Assembly (NCBI GenBank): GCA_910584955.1
Contig: CAJUDC010000014.1
Span: 1-28,007 of the forward strand
Origin: an uncultured Paraprevotella sp.
GTDB lineage: Bacteria; Bacteroidota; Bacteroidia; Bacteroidales; Bacteroidaceae
Reading direction: 5' to 3'
Length of the DNA: 28,007 bases
Shown: positions 1 through 8,584 of the stretch, one piece after another
How the letters are laid out: the number at the start of each line of letters is the position of its first letter
How positions within the stretch are numbered: the stretch's first letter is position 1
The notes under the pieces: generated by a model
The model's database searches: none
What the model was told of the DNA's origin: nothing
Seen by the model: the letters and a program-made list of their open reading frames with translations, nothing else
Program-made: the position numbers and the translations under genes

Positions 1-445
1 TACCCTCTTCACGACCGGTGAAGCCCAACCGTTCTGTGGTTGTGGCCTTTACGGACACGTCGTCTTCGTCTATCCCCATCACCTGCGCCAGGCACGCCTG
101 CATGGCCGGTATGTGCTCTTTCAGCTTGGGGCGCTCGGCACATACGGTAGCATCTACATTCCCCACCCGGAATCCCTTCCCGGCAAGCAGTTTCACCGTC
201 TCGGCCAACAGCAACTTGCTGTCCACATTATGAAACTCTTCCGACGTGTCGGGGAAATGGTAACCGATATCGCGCAAGTTGGCGGCCCCCAGCAACGCGT
301 CGCAAAGGGCATGTATCAGCACATCCGCATCACTATGCCCCAACAATCCCCGGGTGTGCTCCAGCCGGATGCCCCCCAGCCACAACGCACGGTCTTCCAC
401 CAGGCGATGCACATCAAATCCGAATCCTACTCTGATCTTTCCCAT
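1..445 (-). CDS. ispF: 2-C-methyl-D-erythritol 2,4-cyclodiphosphate synthase, 3' end cut by window edge
   Basis: IspF is a cytoplasmic enzyme of the non-mevalonate isoprenoid pathway; it cyclises CDP-methylerythritol 2-phosphate to methylerythritol cyclodiphosphate with release of CMP. Translation from the ATG at 445 gives MGKIRVGFGFDVHRL, containing the metal-binding DVH motif. It is followed by LLGHSDADVLIHALCDALLGA (second metal His and substrate loop), then DIGYHFPDT, and KATTTERLGFTGREEG near the visible end. About 148 residues are present against a usual 155-165, so only roughly the last ten residues lie outside the window. It is the last visible gene of the FAH-porU-porV-ispF run, 21 bases after porV. 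I recall a similar porU-porV-ispF order in Porphyromonas gingivalis (PG0026-PG0028), which needs checking. The link to secretion is probably only positional. Confidence 0.95.
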   Translation of the reverse strand, partial: MGKIRVGFGFDVHRLVEDRALWLGGIRLEHTRGLLGHSDADVLIHALCDALLGAANLRDIGYHFPDTSEEFHNVDSKLLLAETVKLLAGKGFRVGNVDATVCAERPKLKEHIPAMQACLAQVMGIDEDDVSVKATTTERLGFTGREEG

Positions 446-466
446 CTTCTGCCTGTCTTTATGCTT

Positions 467-1663
467 TTAACGACGGCGACGACGCCCGAAAAGATCTTTC
501 ATACCGTCCAGATCGAAGCCCAACGTGAAGCGCATCGTCTGATCCAACGGGTTGCTCTGTGCCGTGGAGAACACGTAACCGCAATCCAGCGAAAACACGC
601 TCATACGGAATCCGGCACCTACGGTGAAGTACTTCCGGTTGCCCTTGTTGGCACTTTCATGGTGATAACCGCCACGCAGGATGAAGCGGTCGTTGTAGGA
701 ATATTCCATACCCACGCTCCACTGTATCTCCTGCATCTCCTCCTTGAATCCGTTGGGCGCATCGCCAAAACTCTTGAAGATACCGGCAATGGGCGAGATG
801 TCGTAATAATCCTTTTGCAGGCGGGCCTGATAATCCTCGTTCGTCTCCCCGTTCTCCGTATCCTGTTTGGGGAAAGTGGGCACCAACAGTTTATTGGCAT
901 CGGCCGCAATCGAAAGCTTATTATATTCGTTCAGCGGTATCAGCCAGTTCATACCCAGACGCAGGTTGGTAGGGATAAATTCGGCGTTATCATCCCCGCC
1001 GTAAGATATCTTGCTTCCGATATTGCTGATGTTCAAACCAAATGCCAGATTACATTCCCGGCTGCCCATCATGACATAGCGGTTGTAATAAAGGGCGATG
1101 TCTGCCGCAAAAGCCGAACCGCCGCTCGCCTCGGCCGTATAATCGAAAGTAATGTCCGAATAAATATAACGCAGGGCAACGGCTGCCGAGAAATTCTCAC
1201 TCAACATGCGCGAATAGGCCACGTCGAAAGCCAGTTCATAGGGTTTGATCGTCATACCGGAGGCCGCTCCCTGCCCTTCTCCCTGGCTCATCGACACCTC
1301 TCCCAAAGAGAAATAACGCAACGACGTACTGACAGCCGAATAATCACCAATCCGATAGAAGCCGCTCATATAGGCCAGGTCGATATCGTTTACGATCTGG
1401 CGAAGCCACGGGGTGTAGTTGATAGCCAGACCGGCACGCCCGATACAGTAAGGGTATTTGGCCGGGTTCCAGTACTGCGAACTTACATCCGCTTCGGTAG
1501 CGGCACCGATGTCACCCATACCGCCGCCTCGGGCATCGGGAGCAATGTCCATAAACGCAACCCCCGTATTCACCGGATTGAACATTTTGTCTTTTTCGTC
1601 GGCTGACACCTGTTGTGCCGTTCCAAGCAACAACAGGGCGAACGCTATCAGATATTTTCTCAT
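467..1663 (-). CDS. porV: Type IX secretion outer-membrane protein PorV (LptO family)
   Basis: PorV is an outer-membrane beta-barrel of the FadL type. In species with type IX secretion it binds cargo as it leaves the translocon and passes it to the PorU sortase. The 398-residue product starts with a signal peptide (residues 1-21, hydrophobic AFALLLLGTA, cleavage probably after VSA). Near the N-terminus it has NTGVAFMDIAPDARGGGMGDIGAA and SSQYWNPAKYP, both typical of the PorV/PorQ family, then alternating aromatic strands through to TLGFDLDG. The length matches the family (about 390). It lies 44 bases after porU and 21 before ispF, so cotranscription is likely. One oddity is the end of the protein: five arginines follow MKDLFG, rather than the usual terminal aromatic residue of an outer-membrane barrel. 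Confidence 0.92.
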   Translation of the reverse strand: MRKYLIAFALLLLGTAQQVSADEKDKMFNPVNTGVAFMDIAPDARGGGMGDIGAATEADVSSQYWNPAKYPYCIGRAGLAINYTPWLRQIVNDIDLAYMSGFYRIGDYSAVSTSLRYFSLGEVSMSQGEGQGAASGMTIKPYELAFDVAYSRMLSENFSAAVALRYIYSDITFDYTAEASGGSAFAADIALYYNRYVMMGSRECNLAFGLNISNIGSKISYGGDDNAEFIPTNLRLGMNWLIPLNEYNKLSIAADANKLLVPTFPKQDTENGETNEDYQARLQKDYYDISPIAGIFKSFGDAPNGFKEEMQEIQWSVGMEYSYNDRFILRGGYHHESANKGNRKYFTVGAGFRMSVFSLDCGYVFSTAQSNPLDQTMRFTLGFDLDGMKDLFGRRRRR

Positions 1664-1707
1664 AGAATCATTCGTAATAGATGCTATTATACAAACTAAA
1701 GTTACGG

Positions 1708-4700
1708 TTATTTATTGCGCGAGATCACTAATTTTTGCGTCTGGGTGGCCTCCTTGCTTCCTTCGCATGACAGCGTGGCCCGGTAAAGGTAGACACCCGT
1801 GGAAAGCGGCATTCCTCCTCCCGTAGTCAGGTTCCACGGTATGGCATACGTCCCCGTCGAGTTCGCTCCGTTCTCCGTATGGGTCCACAACAGGCGACCG
1901 CTTAGATCGAACACTTCGATGGTGAACGTACAGGTGCTGCCCGGACGATCGTAACGGAAAAGGAAAGTCGTCTGTTCCCGGGCCGGGTTGTTCGTTACCG
2001 ACAACGAGGCAAAATGCGGCCGCAGAGAAGGATCCACCTGAAAGGCCAGCTCCGTTGTGGAATAATTATTCAGTACATCCCAGGCACGGAACTGGAGGGA
2101 ATGAACGCCCGGCGCCAGTGCGGGAATGCTGAAAGCCACCGTCCCACGGCGGAAATCACCGAATTCATTGATATAATAGTCGTTCAGGTTGTAGGTAGTC
2201 TTGGGATTCCCGTCAATGACAAGTTCCAGATTATGGCCGATACCGTTGTTCGTCGTATTGATTCCGCTTTCGTCTTCAAGCGCAGCTACAAAATAAGGGG
2301 TGGCATTGACTTTTCCACCGTACGGAAAATCCTCGGAATTCAGATAGGCGGTGATTCTCGGTCCCTCGGTGTCGGCTGCCATTTCGTCGCTGCTGCCACC
2401 GATGAGAAACTCCTCGCTATAACCGTTGGCCTCCTGCTGACGGTCGTCGCTGACGGCATAAAATACCACGCGCCCGCCTTCGTTGCTGTAGCTGATGTCC
2501 ACCGGCACGACAAAAGTAAAGTCGAAACGCCCGTTGCGGACGGAGTCGCTGCCATGAAAGAGTACTTTATCGCGTGACTGGAACGTAAAAGGCTTCTCGT
2601 CCGCCGTCTTTTTGGCTTGGTTCAGACAGGTTACCGTGCTCTCCTTATCAAACAGACGGGAAGAGAGTACACCGGTGAAACCGTCCATCAACGCACCGCC
2701 TGCATCGGCAATATGTCCGCTGAAGCGCACCAGACTGCCGGCTTTCAGGGAACAGGGCACGTCATCTTCCGCCAGAAGCCGACCGTTGATGCTATCCAAC
2801 ACCACTTTATTGAGGGGAGCGCCGATGACCAAAGCCGGATCGCCAAGCAGGGCATAATGAAGATGATTGATATTGCTGCCTACAAAATTCTTGGCCAGAC
2901 GAACGGCATCTCCCAGGCGGTTGCGCCTGCCCCTGTCGTCCTTTCCGAACAGAAAACGGGTAAAAGCCTTGTTCATCTGCAAATTGAGATTGGCGTATAC
3001 CGTACGGGCCGTACCGTAGAAAGCCACGGCAGCACCTTTCTCATTCAGCACGGCCGCCTCGCCGATGTTCTCTGTCTGTGTGTCGAAAGGCATCACCGTG
3101 CAGGCCGCCGTCACCCACAACGGCATACGCAGCGAAGAGAAAGCACGAAAATCATCCAGGCGCATCACCTGCTCGTCCGAAAGACAATAAGTAATGCCGT
3201 GCCCGGTGTAGTTCATCATCAAAGCTCCTTCTTCTATCTGCTGATAAATCTTTTGTTTGGCAAGCGGATAGCGGTTGCCCGTCGTGCTGCTTTCCCGGGG
3301 ATAGGCATCCCACATGATCTTACGCACTTCCAGTTCGGGGTTATAACGTTCTATGTTGTCGGCCACCTGGTCGGCCATATCCATGTGTTCCTTGACGTCC
3401 CCGTCATCTCCCATGATGCAGACAATGTTTTTCCACAGACCGGCATGAGCCCCTTCCAGATAATCAAGCGTCTTATCTACCATGATGCGGGCTTCTTCCG
3501 CCGTACGGACAGGGAAACGGCCTATGCCCAGATCGGGTTTGTCACCGGAGGTAGGCCGCGCACCTTCTCCGTCGTCCAGCAATCCGAAGTAGTCTTCCAT
3601 CACGTAACAGTTCGTCTCGCTTACGGAGTTTTCCGATTCATAACAAAGCAGGAAGTCATCGGGCCGGCAGGTTCTCCAAGCCGAACTCAGCATACGGTTG
3701 TCCCAGGCGGCATCGCCAAAGAGCAGCAAATAGCGCGGTGCCTGCTCTGCCGTCTCAGCCCTGTCGTAAAGCATCTTCATATAACGACGATAAGCAGTGG
3801 CATCGGGAGTACCCGACGAGAATTCATTGTATATCTGATCGGCCCGTACCACCTGTACATGCAGACCGTCTCTCAGCGCATGAGCCTCGGCCAAGCGCCG
3901 GGCTTGGGCAGTCAGTTTGCCGCTGGCCGGCACAATGATAACCATATCGACAATCGTATCGGTTCCGTGCAGATTCTGATTGGCTACCTGCCCCACCACT
4001 TCCGGGGCCGGAAAAGACGCATTCACGTCTACAGCCACATAGCGCCGGGTGGCGTCATCCACCACAACGGAATACACGGAACCGCTCTGCGTCCCTTCTA
4101 TCTCCGTCACCGGATCACCCGGTTCGCCCAAGCGCCATACGCTCACATTCTGTCCGCCGGATCGGGTGATATTGAAACGGCTGGTCCCTGTACGATTATG
4201 TGAAAATGCCAGATAGCTCCCCGACAGAAGCAACGAACGGGTATAAGACAATTCCAGGAAATCCAAACGGGCATTGTGTCCGGCCGTAGTCGTCAGTTTC
4301 ACCACCGTACCGGCGCTTCCTTGGTTCAACGTTGTCAGACGATAAGAGCGCCTCTGCGACATGGCTTTACTGTACTCGGTCAGTTTATCCACAGAAAAAG
4401 AAGGTTGAGCCACACCGTTTATCGTCGGGGTCACTTGGGTGGAACTGTTGGCTGACGCAGTAAAAGCGACAAGCAGTGTGCCCCCTTCCGCACTGACGGG
4501 ATTCACTGCGGGAAGCGTATAAGTACGGGAGTTGCCATCGGCATAGTTATAAGCCTCGAACAGGGAACGCCCACCGGTATACCAGGCATACTCGTCTTTT
4601 TCATACAACACAAAATCAGGAAAAGACGTTAGCTCGTTACGAACCGTATTCTGCGAGGAAGCCTCACGTGGGAACGTCGCCGGACGATCAGCCTCCGTGA

Positions 4701-5472
4701 GAAAATAATAAGCGTAAGAAGAATAAGGATTGGTTTTATGCCGGGGAGTATTGCTGCTGACGACGCTCCGGTTCCACGACACCAGACCATTGGCATAAAA
4801 AAGCCAGCCGGCGGCCGTCTTGTATAAAGGAACTTCTTCCAGATCGTCATAATCGGTATCGGCACGTATCACCTCGTCCTGCACATGACCGCCATAGCCG
4901 TAAAGCCGTACGTTATCAGGATTGGAGAACCCCATAGCGGACAAAGCGGAGCGCGTCAGTTGATAAACCCCTTCGTCGCTCACACGAATCTTGACCCAAC
5001 GTCCTTGGGACAGCACTGAAGTGCGGGCATACCGTTCCCGAGCACTCTTGTGCGGTGCTTTGGCACGGGCTGCTACCGGCTTTACCGTCTTGTATATGAC
5101 AATTTTACAGCTTACCAGACGAAAATATCGGTCATTCCGGCATACAACCGGTATGAAATTGATCTCAAGCAGACCTTGCTTACGGGACACCCCGACCGAA
5201 CATTGCACGATCGGATGTTCCTGCAATGTAGTATCCTGGGCTATCACCACCTTCACTTCCTCAGCGGTGAGAGGCTCATACTGCGGATATTCCACCTTGA
5301 CTTCATAATCGTATTGTGTATAATCGGACTCTAACGGAATAACCTCGGTGTATACCGGCAATACGCTGTCAATGCGCAATACATTCCAATCCAACCGGGT
5401 GAAGTTCTCCGTCTGAGCACAGATTCCCAGACAACAAAAAATGAGGCCAAGCAAAAATATCCTTCTCTTCAT
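1708..5472 (-). CDS. porU: Type IX secretion sortase PorU, C25 (gingipain-like) cysteine peptidase
   Basis: PorU is a surface cysteine peptidase. In type IX systems it removes the C-terminal sorting domain of cargo and joins the new end to anionic LPS. The 1254-residue product has a signal peptide (1-19, ending GICAQ), an N-terminal beta region to about residue 500, and the C25 peptidase domain at about 505-880. That domain contains YLLLFGDAAWDN (581-592), the presumed catalytic His758 in MNYTGHG and the nucleophile Cys791 in VTAAC. A long beta-rich region follows. The protein ends in a type A-like sorting fold (VFDLSGRLLWTH ... STGVYLYRATL ... QKLVISRNK), as in P. gingivalis PorU, where this domain is kept. 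Both catalytic residues are present, so activity is plausible. The start lies 4 bases after the FAH-family stop and porV follows, indicating one operon. Confidence 0.93.
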   Translation of the reverse strand: MKRRIFLLGLIFCCLGICAQTENFTRLDWNVLRIDSVLPVYTEVIPLESDYTQYDYEVKVEYPQYEPLTAEEVKVVIAQDTTLQEHPIVQCSVGVSRKQGLLEINFIPVVCRNDRYFRLVSCKIVIYKTVKPVAARAKAPHKSARERYARTSVLSQGRWVKIRVSDEGVYQLTRSALSAMGFSNPDNVRLYGYGGHVQDEVIRADTDYDDLEEVPLYKTAAGWLFYANGLVSWNRSVVSSNTPRHKTNPYSSYAYYFLTEADRPATFPREASSQNTVRNELTSFPDFVLYEKDEYAWYTGGRSLFEAYNYADGNSRTYTLPAVNPVSAEGGTLLVAFTASANSSTQVTPTINGVAQPSFSVDKLTEYSKAMSQRRSYRLTTLNQGSAGTVVKLTTTAGHNARLDFLELSYTRSLLLSGSYLAFSHNRTGTSRFNITRSGGQNVSVWRLGEPGDPVTEIEGTQSGSVYSVVVDDATRRYVAVDVNASFPAPEVVGQVANQNLHGTDTIVDMVIIVPASGKLTAQARRLAEAHALRDGLHVQVVRADQIYNEFSSGTPDATAYRRYMKMLYDRAETAEQAPRYLLLFGDAAWDNRMLSSAWRTCRPDDFLLCYESENSVSETNCYVMEDYFGLLDDGEGARPTSGDKPDLGIGRFPVRTAEEARIMVDKTLDYLEGAHAGLWKNIVCIMGDDGDVKEHMDMADQVADNIERYNPELEVRKIMWDAYPRESSTTGNRYPLAKQKIYQQIEEGALMMNYTGHGITYCLSDEQVMRLDDFRAFSSLRMPLWVTAACTVMPFDTQTENIGEAAVLNEKGAAVAFYGTARTVYANLNLQMNKAFTRFLFGKDDRGRRNRLGDAVRLAKNFVGSNINHLHYALLGDPALVIGAPLNKVVLDSINGRLLAEDDVPCSLKAGSLVRFSGHIADAGGALMDGFTGVLSSRLFDKESTVTCLNQAKKTADEKPFTFQSRDKVLFHGSDSVRNGRFDFTFVVPVDISYSNEGGRVVFYAVSDDRQQEANGYSEEFLIGGSSDEMAADTEGPRITAYLNSEDFPYGGKVNATPYFVAALEDESGINTTNNGIGHNLELVIDGNPKTTYNLNDYYINEFGDFRRGTVAFSIPALAPGVHSLQFRAWDVLNNYSTTELAFQVDPSLRPHFASLSVTNNPAREQTTFLFRYDRPGSTCTFTIEVFDLSGRLLWTHTENGANSTGTYAIPWNLTTGGGMPLSTGVYLYRATLSCEGSKEATQTQKLVISRNK

Positions 5473-5476
5473 TATC

Positions 5477-6094
5477 TTATCTTACATTAAATTCCAGGAG
5501 CTTACAATCTCCTATATACCCTTCCAGATGCTCACCGATATGCACCGGACCTACGCCTGCCGGAGTACCGGTATAAATCAGATCACCGATCTTCAACGTG
5601 AAAAAGCGGCTAACATAAGCAATCAATGCATCCACCGGAAATATCATATCACGGGTGTTGCCTTGCTGGGCGGTCTTTCCGTTAATGTCTAACCGAAAAT
5701 CCATGTTCTGAATATCCGGAAAACGATCGACCGGAACAAAGTCACCAATTACCGCCGAATTGTCAAACCCCTTACATATCTCCCACGGTTGTCCGGCTTT
5801 CCGTAACTTACGCTGCAAATCGCGTGCCGTAAAATCAATGCCTACCGTCACCGCATCATAATAACGCGAAGCAAACCGAGGTGCAATGTTCTTCCCCAAC
5901 CGACAGATACGCACTACAATTTCTGTCTCATAGTCGCACTGTTCCGTAAAATCAGGAATAAAAAACGGCTTTCCGTCTTTCAACAGCGCCGAATCGGCTT
6001 TCGTGAATATCACAGGCTCCCTTGGTATATCTAACGTTCCGTCAAGCTCTTTATTGTGCTCGACATAGTTCATTCCTACAGCTAATATCTTCAT
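5477..6094 (-). CDS. Fumarylacetoacetate hydrolase (FAH) family protein
   Basis: This is a 205-residue cytoplasmic enzyme of the FAH superfamily, whose members hydrolyse or decarboxylate 2-keto acids such as acylpyruvates using Mg2+. Visible family features are MKILAVGMNYVEHNKEL at the start and EPVIFTKADSALLKDG. The metal-site pattern is DYETEIVVRI (E..E), with GIDFTARDLQRKLRKAGQPWEICKGFD next. IYTGTPAGVGPVHIGEHLEGYI near the end is the usual FAH C-terminal signature. The reading frame stays open upstream to 6370, but that extension crosses the promoter at 6222-6254 and the tsf terminator. I therefore place the start at 6094, where family similarity begins. It is the first gene of the operon leading into porU. 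The exact substrate cannot be read from the sequence, and its presence next to secretion genes may be coincidental. Confidence 0.9.
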   Translation of the reverse strand: MKILAVGMNYVEHNKELDGTLDIPREPVIFTKADSALLKDGKPFFIPDFTEQCDYETEIVVRICRLGKNIAPRFASRYYDAVTVGIDFTARDLQRKLRKAGQPWEICKGFDNSAVIGDFVPVDRFPDIQNMDFRLDINGKTAQQGNTRDMIFPVDALIAYVSRFFTLKIGDLIYTGTPAGVGPVHIGEHLEGYIGDCKLLEFNVR

Positions 6095-6221
6095 TTGTTC
6101 ACTATTTTGTTCTGCTGGTTTTTCTAACGTCTCCCCTATGCGCTCCGTTTCTTCCTTCCACACCGGTATGACGTTTCTTCCCCATCCATAAAAAAGTATT
6201 TCAGAGAAATCACACAGCGGA

Positions 6222-6254
6222 CAAAGATACGGATTATCGGATAAAAGAAACAAA
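6222..6254 (-). promoter_or_regulatory. Promoter of the FAH-porU-porV-ispF operon
   Basis: On the minus strand, TTTG (6251-6254) and TATCTTTG (6222-6229) are separated by 21 bases. This matches the Bacteroidetes -33/-7 consensus TTTG/TAnnTTTG. Transcription would start near 6215, leaving a leader of about 120 bases before the ATG at 6094. The preceding gene (tsf) is closed off by a strong terminator, so this operon needs its own promoter here. Confidence 0.72.
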
Positions 6255-6335
6255 AAAACACTCCTGCTTTTCCGAGAAAATTCCTTTTCTCTCCCATTAT
6301 AAAAAGTATGGCGGAGCATACCCCGACCGACCGTA

Positions 6336-6381
6336 TATAAAAAGAGGTGAATCCGAAACCTCGGACTCACCTCTTTTTATA
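6336..6381 (-). terminator. Strong intrinsic terminator after tsf
   Basis: A perfect 15-bp stem (TATAAAAAGAGGTGA at 6336-6350 with its complement at 6367-6381) encloses a second 5-bp stem (TCCGA 6352-6356 with TCGGA 6361-6365) and a four-base loop. Both sides carry A/T runs, so it could also stop transcription in the other direction. It lies 21 bases past the tsf stop and ends the rplM-rpsI-rpsB-tsf transcript. Confidence 0.92.
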
Positions 6382-6402
6382 CATCTTATTTCCTTGCGGG
6401 AA

Positions 6403-7227
6403 TTATTCGGCACGCAAAGTAAAGCGTTTGAATGCCGTTACCGTGCATTCCTTATCTGCCTCATGCAAATAATCGGCTACGCTTACCTTATCGTTCTGGA
6501 TGAAAGCCTGCTTCAACAAGCATTCTTCCTTGAACATCTTGCTGATACGGCCCATGGCGATCTTTTCGATCATATTCTCAGGTTTGCCTTCCTGACGAGC
6601 CTTATCTGCTGCGATTTCCTTCTCCTGTGCCAGAACGTCTGCCGGATAATCGCTCTCATCGATAGAACGAGGATTCATGGCAGCCACCTGCATAGCTACG
6701 GCGTGACCGTATTGAGCATCCACAACCTTGCTCAAAGCAACCATCGTGCAAAGCTGGTTCTTGTTCTGATGATTGTAGACTGCAATATCCGCACCTTCTA
6801 CAACAGCATAGCCGTCCAATTCCATCTTTTCACCGGTGATACCGCTACGATCTACGACGGCATCAGCAACAGTTGCATTTCCCATCGGCAATGCCTTTAC
6901 CTCTTCCAGCGTCTGGCATTTGTTGGCCACTGCCAAATCCAGAATATCATTTGCCAGCTGTACGAAATCCTTGTTCTGAGCAACAAAGTCCGTCTCACAC
7001 TTCAAAGCGATAATTGCACCGAAACCATCCTGTGCCTTCACCACCACGCAACCTTCGGCAGCTTCACGATCCGAACGTTTGGCAGCCACGGCCTGACCCT
7101 TCTTGCGAATGATCTCCATAGCCTTGTCAATATCGTTCCCTGCTTCTTCCAGCGCTTTCTTGCAATCCATCATACCAGCCCCCGACAATTTGCGGAGTTT
7201 GGTAATATCAGCCATTGTAACAGCCAT
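6403..7227 (-). CDS. tsf: Translation elongation factor Ts
   Basis: EF-Ts is the guanine-nucleotide exchange factor that recycles EF-Tu from GDP to GTP in the cytoplasm. The 274-residue product opens with MAVTMADITKLRKLSGAGMM, followed by DCKKALEEAGNDIDKA, which is the N-terminal UBA-like domain. KCETDFVAQNKDFVQLA (around residues 79-95) is the second EF-Ts signature and core. The start MAVTMAD at 7227 follows the form I recall for Bacteroides; an alternative Met at 7215 (MADITK) fits the family equally well. It is 27 bases downstream of rpsB and is followed by a strong terminator. The rpsB-tsf order is conserved in most bacteria. Confidence 0.97.
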   Translation of the reverse strand: MAVTMADITKLRKLSGAGMMDCKKALEEAGNDIDKAMEIIRKKGQAVAAKRSDREAAEGCVVVKAQDGFGAIIALKCETDFVAQNKDFVQLANDILDLAVANKCQTLEEVKALPMGNATVADAVVDRSGITGEKMELDGYAVVEGADIAVYNHQNKNQLCTMVALSKVVDAQYGHAVAMQVAAMNPRSIDESDYPADVLAQEKEIAADKARQEGKPENMIEKIAMGRISKMFKEECLLKQAFIQNDKVSVADYLHEADKECTVTAFKRFTLRAE

Positions 7228-7254
7228 ATATTTCTTTATTTATCGTTACACGTA

Positions 7255-8067
7255 TCAGGCTTCCTCAGCTACCGCTTCGGTTTCAACCTCTTCACTTTTC
7301 TCTACACGGGCTTTCGTCGAACGTCTGCGTCCCTTGGGAGCTTCGCCTTCGCCGGCAGCTTCCGTATCTACTTTCTCAGCCTTACGCTCTTCCAAGCCCT
7401 CGGCAATAGCACCACAACAAGCTTCCAGAATAATTTCTACGCTCTTGTTGGCATCGTCATTAGCCGGAATTACAAAATCCACATTCTCGGGATTTGAATT
7501 CGTATCCACGATAGCGAATACAGGGATACCCAAACGATTGGCTTCACGTACGGCAATCTGCTCTTTCAGCACGTCCACAACGAACAGAGCGGAGGGCAGA
7601 CGAGTCAAATCGGAGATGGAACCCAAGTTCTTCTCCAGTTTGGCACGCTGACGGGAGATCTGAAGGATCTCACGCTTTGACAAATTGGAATAAGTACCGT
7701 CTGCTGTCAACTTATCGATGTTAGCCATCTTCTTAACAGCTTTACGGATCGTGGGGAAGTTGGTCAACATACCACCCGGCCAACGCTCAATCACGTAGGG
7801 CATATTTACAGATGCAGCTTTCTCTGCCACCACCTGTTTAGCTTGTTTTTTAGTAGCAACAAACAGGATTTTCTTTCCTGATTTTGCAATTTGCTTCAAA
7901 GCCTCAGCGGCCTCGTCTATTTTTGCAACGGTCTTATGAAGGTCGATAATATGAATACCGTTACGCTCCATGAAGATATAGGGGGCCATTGCCGGATTCC
8001 ACTTTCTTTTCAAATGGCCGAAGTGACATCCTGCCTCCAATAAGGTATCAAAATTTGTTCTTGACAT
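7255..8067 (-). CDS. rpsB: 30S ribosomal protein S2
   Basis: S2 is a late-assembly protein of the small subunit and helps recruit S1. The 270-residue product has the classic FDTLLEAGCHFGHLKRKWNP start (S2 signature 1), YIFMERNGIHIIDLHKT, PYVIERWPGGMLTN, and LPSALFVVDVLKEQIAVREANRLGIPVFAIVDTNSNP. An acidic/basic low-complexity tail follows (about residues 215-270, EERKAEKVDTEAAGEGE...), an extension I recall from Bacteroidales S2. The frame is open 22 codons further up, but the MSRTNFDTLLEAG start at 8067 is the family start; the upstream part is Lys-rich leader translation. It lies 124 bases after rpsI, a gap long enough to hold a control element. Confidence 0.97.
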   Translation of the reverse strand: MSRTNFDTLLEAGCHFGHLKRKWNPAMAPYIFMERNGIHIIDLHKTVAKIDEAAEALKQIAKSGKKILFVATKKQAKQVVAEKAASVNMPYVIERWPGGMLTNFPTIRKAVKKMANIDKLTADGTYSNLSKREILQISRQRAKLEKNLGSISDLTRLPSALFVVDVLKEQIAVREANRLGIPVFAIVDTNSNPENVDFVIPANDDANKSVEIILEACCGAIAEGLEERKAEKVDTEAAGEGEAPKGRRRSTKARVEKSEEVETEAVAEEA

Positions 8068-8191
8068 TGTTTTCTTTATTTTTTCGTTTACTTTCTTTTT
8101 TGTTTTCTCAACCAACTTGCAGGTAGTCCCCAAGGAATCCCGCAGGTTTAGATACTAAACGTAAATGATGCAGCTCGTGAAACGGCCGATA
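8068..8191 (-). promoter_or_regulatory. rpsI-rpsB intercistronic leader, possible r-protein control element
   Basis: This 124-base gap separates rpsI from rpsB, whereas the other gaps in the operon are 6 and 27 bases. It contains a hairpin GTTTAG-TAT-CTAAAC (8146-8160). Next comes a G/C-rich segment (8118-8145, CCTGCGGGATTCC then GGGGACTACCTGC), then an A-rich stretch before the rpsB ATG. I see no TAnnTTTG box in it. That suggests a cis element within the transcript, such as S2 feedback control, rather than a new promoter. This is inference from position and structure only. Confidence 0.35.
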
Positions 8192-8578
8192 TTAACGTTT
8201 ACTGAACTGGAATCTACGACGTGCTTTCGGACGTCCCGGTTTCTTACGCTCAACAGCACGGGGATCGCGTGTCATGAAGCCCTCGGCGCGCAACGCTTTC
8301 TTATCATCGGCGTTGATCTTCACCAAAGCACGGGCGATAGCCAAGCGCAAAGCCTGTGACTGTCCTGTAAAACCGCCACCGTATACATTTACCTTAATGT
8401 CATACTTTTCTTCCACGCCAAGCGTTGCCAACGGCTGTTTTACGACATATTGCAGTATAGAAGATGGAAAGTACTCGGCAAGGTCTCTCTTGTTAATCGT
8501 AATCTTTCCTGTTCCCTCGCTTACATAAACGCGAGCAACGGCGCTCTTGCGTCTGCCTAATGCATTAACTACTTCCAT
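8192..8578 (-). CDS. rpsI: 30S ribosomal protein S9
   Basis: S9 is a small-subunit head protein whose basic tail reaches toward the P-site tRNA. The 128-residue product begins MEVVNALGRRKSAVARVYVSEG, has the S9 signature GGGFTGQSQALRLAIARALV, and ends in the basic run DPRAVERKKPGRPKARRRFQFSKR, whose terminal SKR is universal for S9. The start lies 6 bases after the rplM stop, and the two are almost always cotranscribed in bacteria. Confidence 0.98.
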   Translation of the reverse strand: MEVVNALGRRKSAVARVYVSEGTGKITINKRDLAEYFPSSILQYVVKQPLATLGVEEKYDIKVNVYGGGFTGQSQALRLAIARALVKINADDKKALRAEGFMTRDPRAVERKKPGRPKARRRFQFSKR

Positions 8579-8584
8579 TGCTTA

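Noticed and set aside
6095..6370. N-terminal extension of the FAH-family protein to 6370
   Set aside because: It would pass through the tsf terminator and the operon promoter. Family similarity begins at the Met at 6094.
8068..8133. Upstream start giving S2 a 22-residue extension
   Set aside because: The added MGTTCKLVEKTKKK... part is a translated A-rich leader; S2 proteins begin at MSRTNFDTLLEAG.
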